The translations under genes were made by a program, and so were the position numbers. A stretch of 52,479 bases of DNA, taken from the NCBI GenBank assembly GCA_027487585.1, contig JAIYDH010000162.1, positions 1-52,479 of the forward strand, in the 5' to 3' direction. The DNA is from Rubrivivax sp. GTDB taxonomy: Bacteria; Pseudomonadota; Gammaproteobacteria; Burkholderiales; Burkholderiaceae_C. Shown in pieces: positions 50,531 to 52,479 of the stretch. The first letter of the stretch is position 1. The number at the start of each line of letters is the position of its first letter. The notes beneath the pieces were generated by a model, which was given only the letters and a program-made list of their open reading frames with translations, did not search any database and was not told the DNA's origin.

Positions 50531-50657
50531 GCGAAGCCTTCTCTAGAGCTGTACTGGAAGTGCCTTCGCACCGCGGGGTTCCCCCGCGGTCCTGGTCTTG
50601 TTCGATTCATCCGAGGCGTGAGCCGCATGGCGATCCTCGCCAGTTTGCTCACGCATC
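50531..50657 (+). ncRNA. Structured leader with stacked hairpins before the reverse transcriptase gene
   Basis: Three hairpins lie side by side. (A) 50531-50569: GCGAAG pairs with CTTCGC, with inner CTTC/GAAG. (B) 50570-50590: ACCGCGGGG pairs perfectly with CCCCGCGGT around loop TTC, with no T-run after it. (C) 50616-50654: GCGTGAGC pairs perfectly with GCTCACGC, enclosing a second perfect stem GGCGA/TCGCC (50629-50641) with loop TCC. This lies 36 bp before the RT ATG. It could be a retron-like msr/msd RNA or a cis-regulatory leader. I could not identify a convincing a1/a2 repeat or branching guanosine, so the retron assignment is open. Confidence 0.45.
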
Positions 50658-50693
50658 ACCTGCAGGTTGGATGGCGCGCCGCACCTCACAAGC

Positions 50694-52028
50694 ATGACTA
50701 CCCTCACCCGATTCACAGCGCTCGCCGTCGCTCGTGCCATGTTGGCCGGAGGCCAAAACGCTACCGGGCTGGCGGCGCGCATGCGGGCCTGCCTCGATGT
50801 CGACGCTGCCTGGTACGGGCCCCTGGCGGAGCGATGTGCCCGGTTGCCTGGCGAACACTGGCGCCGCCTGACACCGCGCACGCTGGCCAGCCTGATCGAG
50901 CGCGATGTCGGCTACCAACATGCCTGGCTGGCCGACCACAAACCGAGGGTGCGCCGCTACATATTGCGTGAGCGGGTCGGCATGAACCCGCTGCCTCTAG
51001 GCCTGGACCGTTGCCAGGTGCCTTATTGGCCGCACACCGCCGCGCTTGGGCAATGGCTGGACGTGTCCGATCCCGGCATGTGGCGCCTGACCCGGGCCTC
51101 CGCGTGGCAGCGTCGCATTCATCTCGGCGATCAGCACTACCGCTACAACCTGCTCGCCAAGCGCAGCGGCGGCTGGCGATTGCTCGAAGTGCCGCACCCC
51201 TACCTGATGACATTGCAACGCCGACTGCTGGACGACCTACTCGATCGCATCCCCCCGCATGAGGCGGCCTGTGGCTATACGCGGGAGCGGTCCGTGGTGG
51301 ACCACGCACGTGCTCACGCCGGCCAGGCCGTGGTGCTGAAGTTCGACCTTCAGGACTTCTTCACCTCCGTGCGCGCATCGCGGGTGCACGCCCTGTTCGA
51401 GACCCTGGGATATGCAGAGACCGTGGCGAGGGAACTCACTGCGCTCTGCACCACGGCAACGCCCGAGCCGGTGTTGCGCCGGATGCATGAGGAAAGCGGT
51501 CTGACCTGGACCCAACTGCAGCGTCTTCGTGACCCGCACCTGCCGCAGGGCGCGCCGACATCAGCTGCCCTGGCCAACCTGTGCGCCTTTCGGCTCGACC
51601 TGCGGCTCGACGGCCTAGCCCACACCCTGGGCGCGCGCTACACCCGATACGCTGACGACATCGTCCTCTCAGGTGGAAACCACTTGAGCGAGACCATGTC
51701 CCGCATCGAAGCCTGGATCGGCCGCATCGCAGTCGAGGAAGGCTTCGCGCTGAACCACCGCAAAACACGCTGCCTGAACGCCGGGCGTCGCCAGTCAGTC
51801 TGCAGCGTCGTCGTCAACCAGCATCCGAACCTGCCGCGTGCCGAGTTCGACCGACTCAAGGCCATCCTGCACCAATGCGTGACGAAAGGGCCGGCCTCGC
51901 AGAACCGCGAGGCCAGGCCGCACTGGCGCGAATACCTGCATGGCCGGGTGGCCTGGGCGGCCCAATTGAATCCGGCCAAAGCCCAACGACTGAAGCGCCT
52001 GCTTGATCAGGTCGACTGGAGTCAGTGA
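50694..52028 (+). CDS. Retron-like reverse transcriptase
   Basis: 444 residues from the ATG at 50694. The RT palm is complete: LKFDLQDFFTSV (catalytic Asp218), LPQGAPTSAALANL (motif 4), RYADDIVLSG with the Y-A-D-D box at 319-322 (Asp321/322), and NHRKTRC. KRSGGWRLLEVPHPYLMTLQ and CGYTRERSVVDHA match retron/group II-like RT motifs upstream. The retron VTG motif is altered (VCSVVVN). The N-terminal ~145 residues are an extension without known domain. A retron-type RT makes cDNA from a partner RNA; the structured leader at 50531-50657 is the natural candidate. No obvious effector gene is fused or follows; rtcA debris lies downstream on the other strand. Confidence 0.85.
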   Translation: MTTLTRFTALAVARAMLAGGQNATGLAARMRACLDVDAAWYGPLAERCARLPGEHWRRLTPRTLASLIERDVGYQHAWLADHKPRVRRYILRERVGMNPLPLGLDRCQVPYWPHTAALGQWLDVSDPGMWRLTRASAWQRRIHLGDQHYRYNLLAKRSGGWRLLEVPHPYLMTLQRRLLDDLLDRIPPHEAACGYTRERSVVDHARAHAGQAVVLKFDLQDFFTSVRASRVHALFETLGYAETVARELTALCTTATPEPVLRRMHEESGLTWTQLQRLRDPHLPQGAPTSAALANLCAFRLDLRLDGLAHTLGARYTRYADDIVLSGGNHLSETMSRIEAWIGRIAVEEGFALNHRKTRCLNAGRRQSVCSVVVNQHPNLPRAEFDRLKAILHQCVTKGPASQNREARPHWREYLHGRVAWAAQLNPAKAQRLKRLLDQVDWSQ

Positions 52029-52083
52029 GAGGCCGCACGTGCCAGCGCAGCCGTGACGGCTCGACAGCCCAAGGCCTCATCGT

Positions 52084-52371
52084 TCACGCGTTTACTGCGG
52101 CCATCGCACGCACGCGGGGGCACGTGCCGGTCGAGTTCACCTCGAACCTCACCGGCAGAAACCTCTCTATCACTCCGATGTTGGTCGTGGCATGTTCAGT
52201 CAGCTCGGTGCAGGTGAAAGACGCCGCGCCGCCTCGTTCCACGACGGCGAGTGCCAGCGGCAACATCCACTGATCCGCCAGATGCTGGCCCAGCGCGCCT
52301 TCGCTCGCTTGGTAGGCCTTGACCTCCTTGACCAAGGCGCCCGCCACCTGCTCTGCACTCACCCTAAATCC
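52084..52371 (-). pseudogene. rtcA: C-terminal fragment of RNA 3'-terminal phosphate cyclase (RtcA)
   Basis: On the complement, RVSAEQVAGALVKEVKAYQA then LGQHLADQWMLPLALA, HATTNIGVIERFLPVRFEVN match the end of RtcA, including the H-x-x-T-N-I-x-V-x-x-R-F-L-P-V-x-F signature. RtcA ATP-dependently cyclises RNA 3'-phosphates. Upstream of about 52371 the similarity stops abruptly; the frame stays open to the right edge but reads unrelated sequence (HRRASAGDPGDQGLG). So this looks like a truncated remnant. It converges with the RT gene with a 55-bp gap. Confidence 0.7.
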
Positions 52372-52436
52372 GGCAGTTCCTAGCCCCTGATCCCCCGGAT
52401 CGCCAGCACTGGCGCGGCGATGGCCCGCGTTGGCAC

Positions 52437-52455
52437 ACTCACCCGATGGGTGAGT
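52437..52455. repeat. Perfect short inverted repeat at the right edge
   Basis: ACTCACCC (52437-52444) and GGGTGAGT (52448-52455) pair perfectly around GAT. It lies just beyond the rtcA breakpoint and could be an element end, a terminator of whatever lies to the right, or chance. Confidence 0.35.
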
Positions 52456-52479
52456 CAAGACGCAAGGCGCTGGCGGTGC

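Noticed and set aside
50570..50590. Intrinsic terminator before the reverse transcriptase
   Set aside because: The stem is strong but is followed by CCTGG rather than a T-run, and other hairpins flank it on both sides.
52420..52479. Start of a plus-strand gene at the right edge (MARVGTLTRW...)
   Set aside because: Only 20 codons are visible, there is no ribosome site, and it overlaps the inverted repeat and the frame antisense to it.

Overview
The window is about 52 kb of high-GC, gene-dense bacterial chromosome. Many genes overlap by 4 bp (ATGA or GTGA). The gene families (CadR/PbrR-type MerR with a CDF-like exporter, LysR/SDR pairs, NrtR-type Nudix regulator, rtcA, IS3 remnants, retron-like reverse transcriptase) fit a free-living betaproteobacterium, probably order Burkholderiales. 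That placement is inferred from style and recalled families; no rRNA or tRNA gene was seen.

Left part (1-21 kb): signalling and housekeeping genes. In order there are a cut membrane protein, a PAS histidine kinase, a stand-alone LanC-like protein, a MerR-CDF metal cassette with a clear MerR-type promoter dyad, an exported alpha/beta hydrolase, a degenerate receiver protein, an AraC-VOC pair, an HD-GYP protein, a lipoprotein, a membrane histidine kinase with an NtrC-type regulator, a DUF4166-epimerase couple, a DHH phosphoesterase, and a WYL regulator / internally deleted glyoxalase / EVE cassette.

Middle (21-36 kb): three regulator-plus-divergent-operon modules. LysR faces SDR-CMD-EamA-DsrE. 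A second LysR faces three tandem RraA-family aldolase paralogues, an aminotransferase and an alpha/beta hydrolase, all translationally coupled. An NrtR-like Nudix regulator faces an SPFH protein coupled to an NAD-kinase-like protein, with two tandem palindromes between them. A Tat-type FAD oxidoreductase and a NIPSNAP-ABM-ArsR group follow.

Right part (36-52 kb): accessory in character. A signal-less subtilase is paired with an unrecognised 941-residue protein. Next come a patatin-like lipoprotein, MBL-hydrolase and IS3 debris, a 1069-residue tail-anchored VWA protein, and a PfpI / GlxA-type AraC pair. Two decayed copies of genes found intact elsewhere in the window (EamA/DsrE and NAD-kinase-like) lie here in the same order and orientation as their sources, which suggests a collapsed segmental duplication. 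The window ends with a retron-like reverse transcriptase behind a long ORF-poor leader with stacked hairpins, convergent with a C-terminal fragment of RNA 3'-phosphate cyclase.

The best candidates for something undescribed are the reverse-transcriptase locus with its structured leader, the subtilase plus 941-aa pair, the NrtR/SPFH/NAD-kinase-like module, and the triple-RraA operon. All domain calls come from reading motifs by eye; no database search was run.
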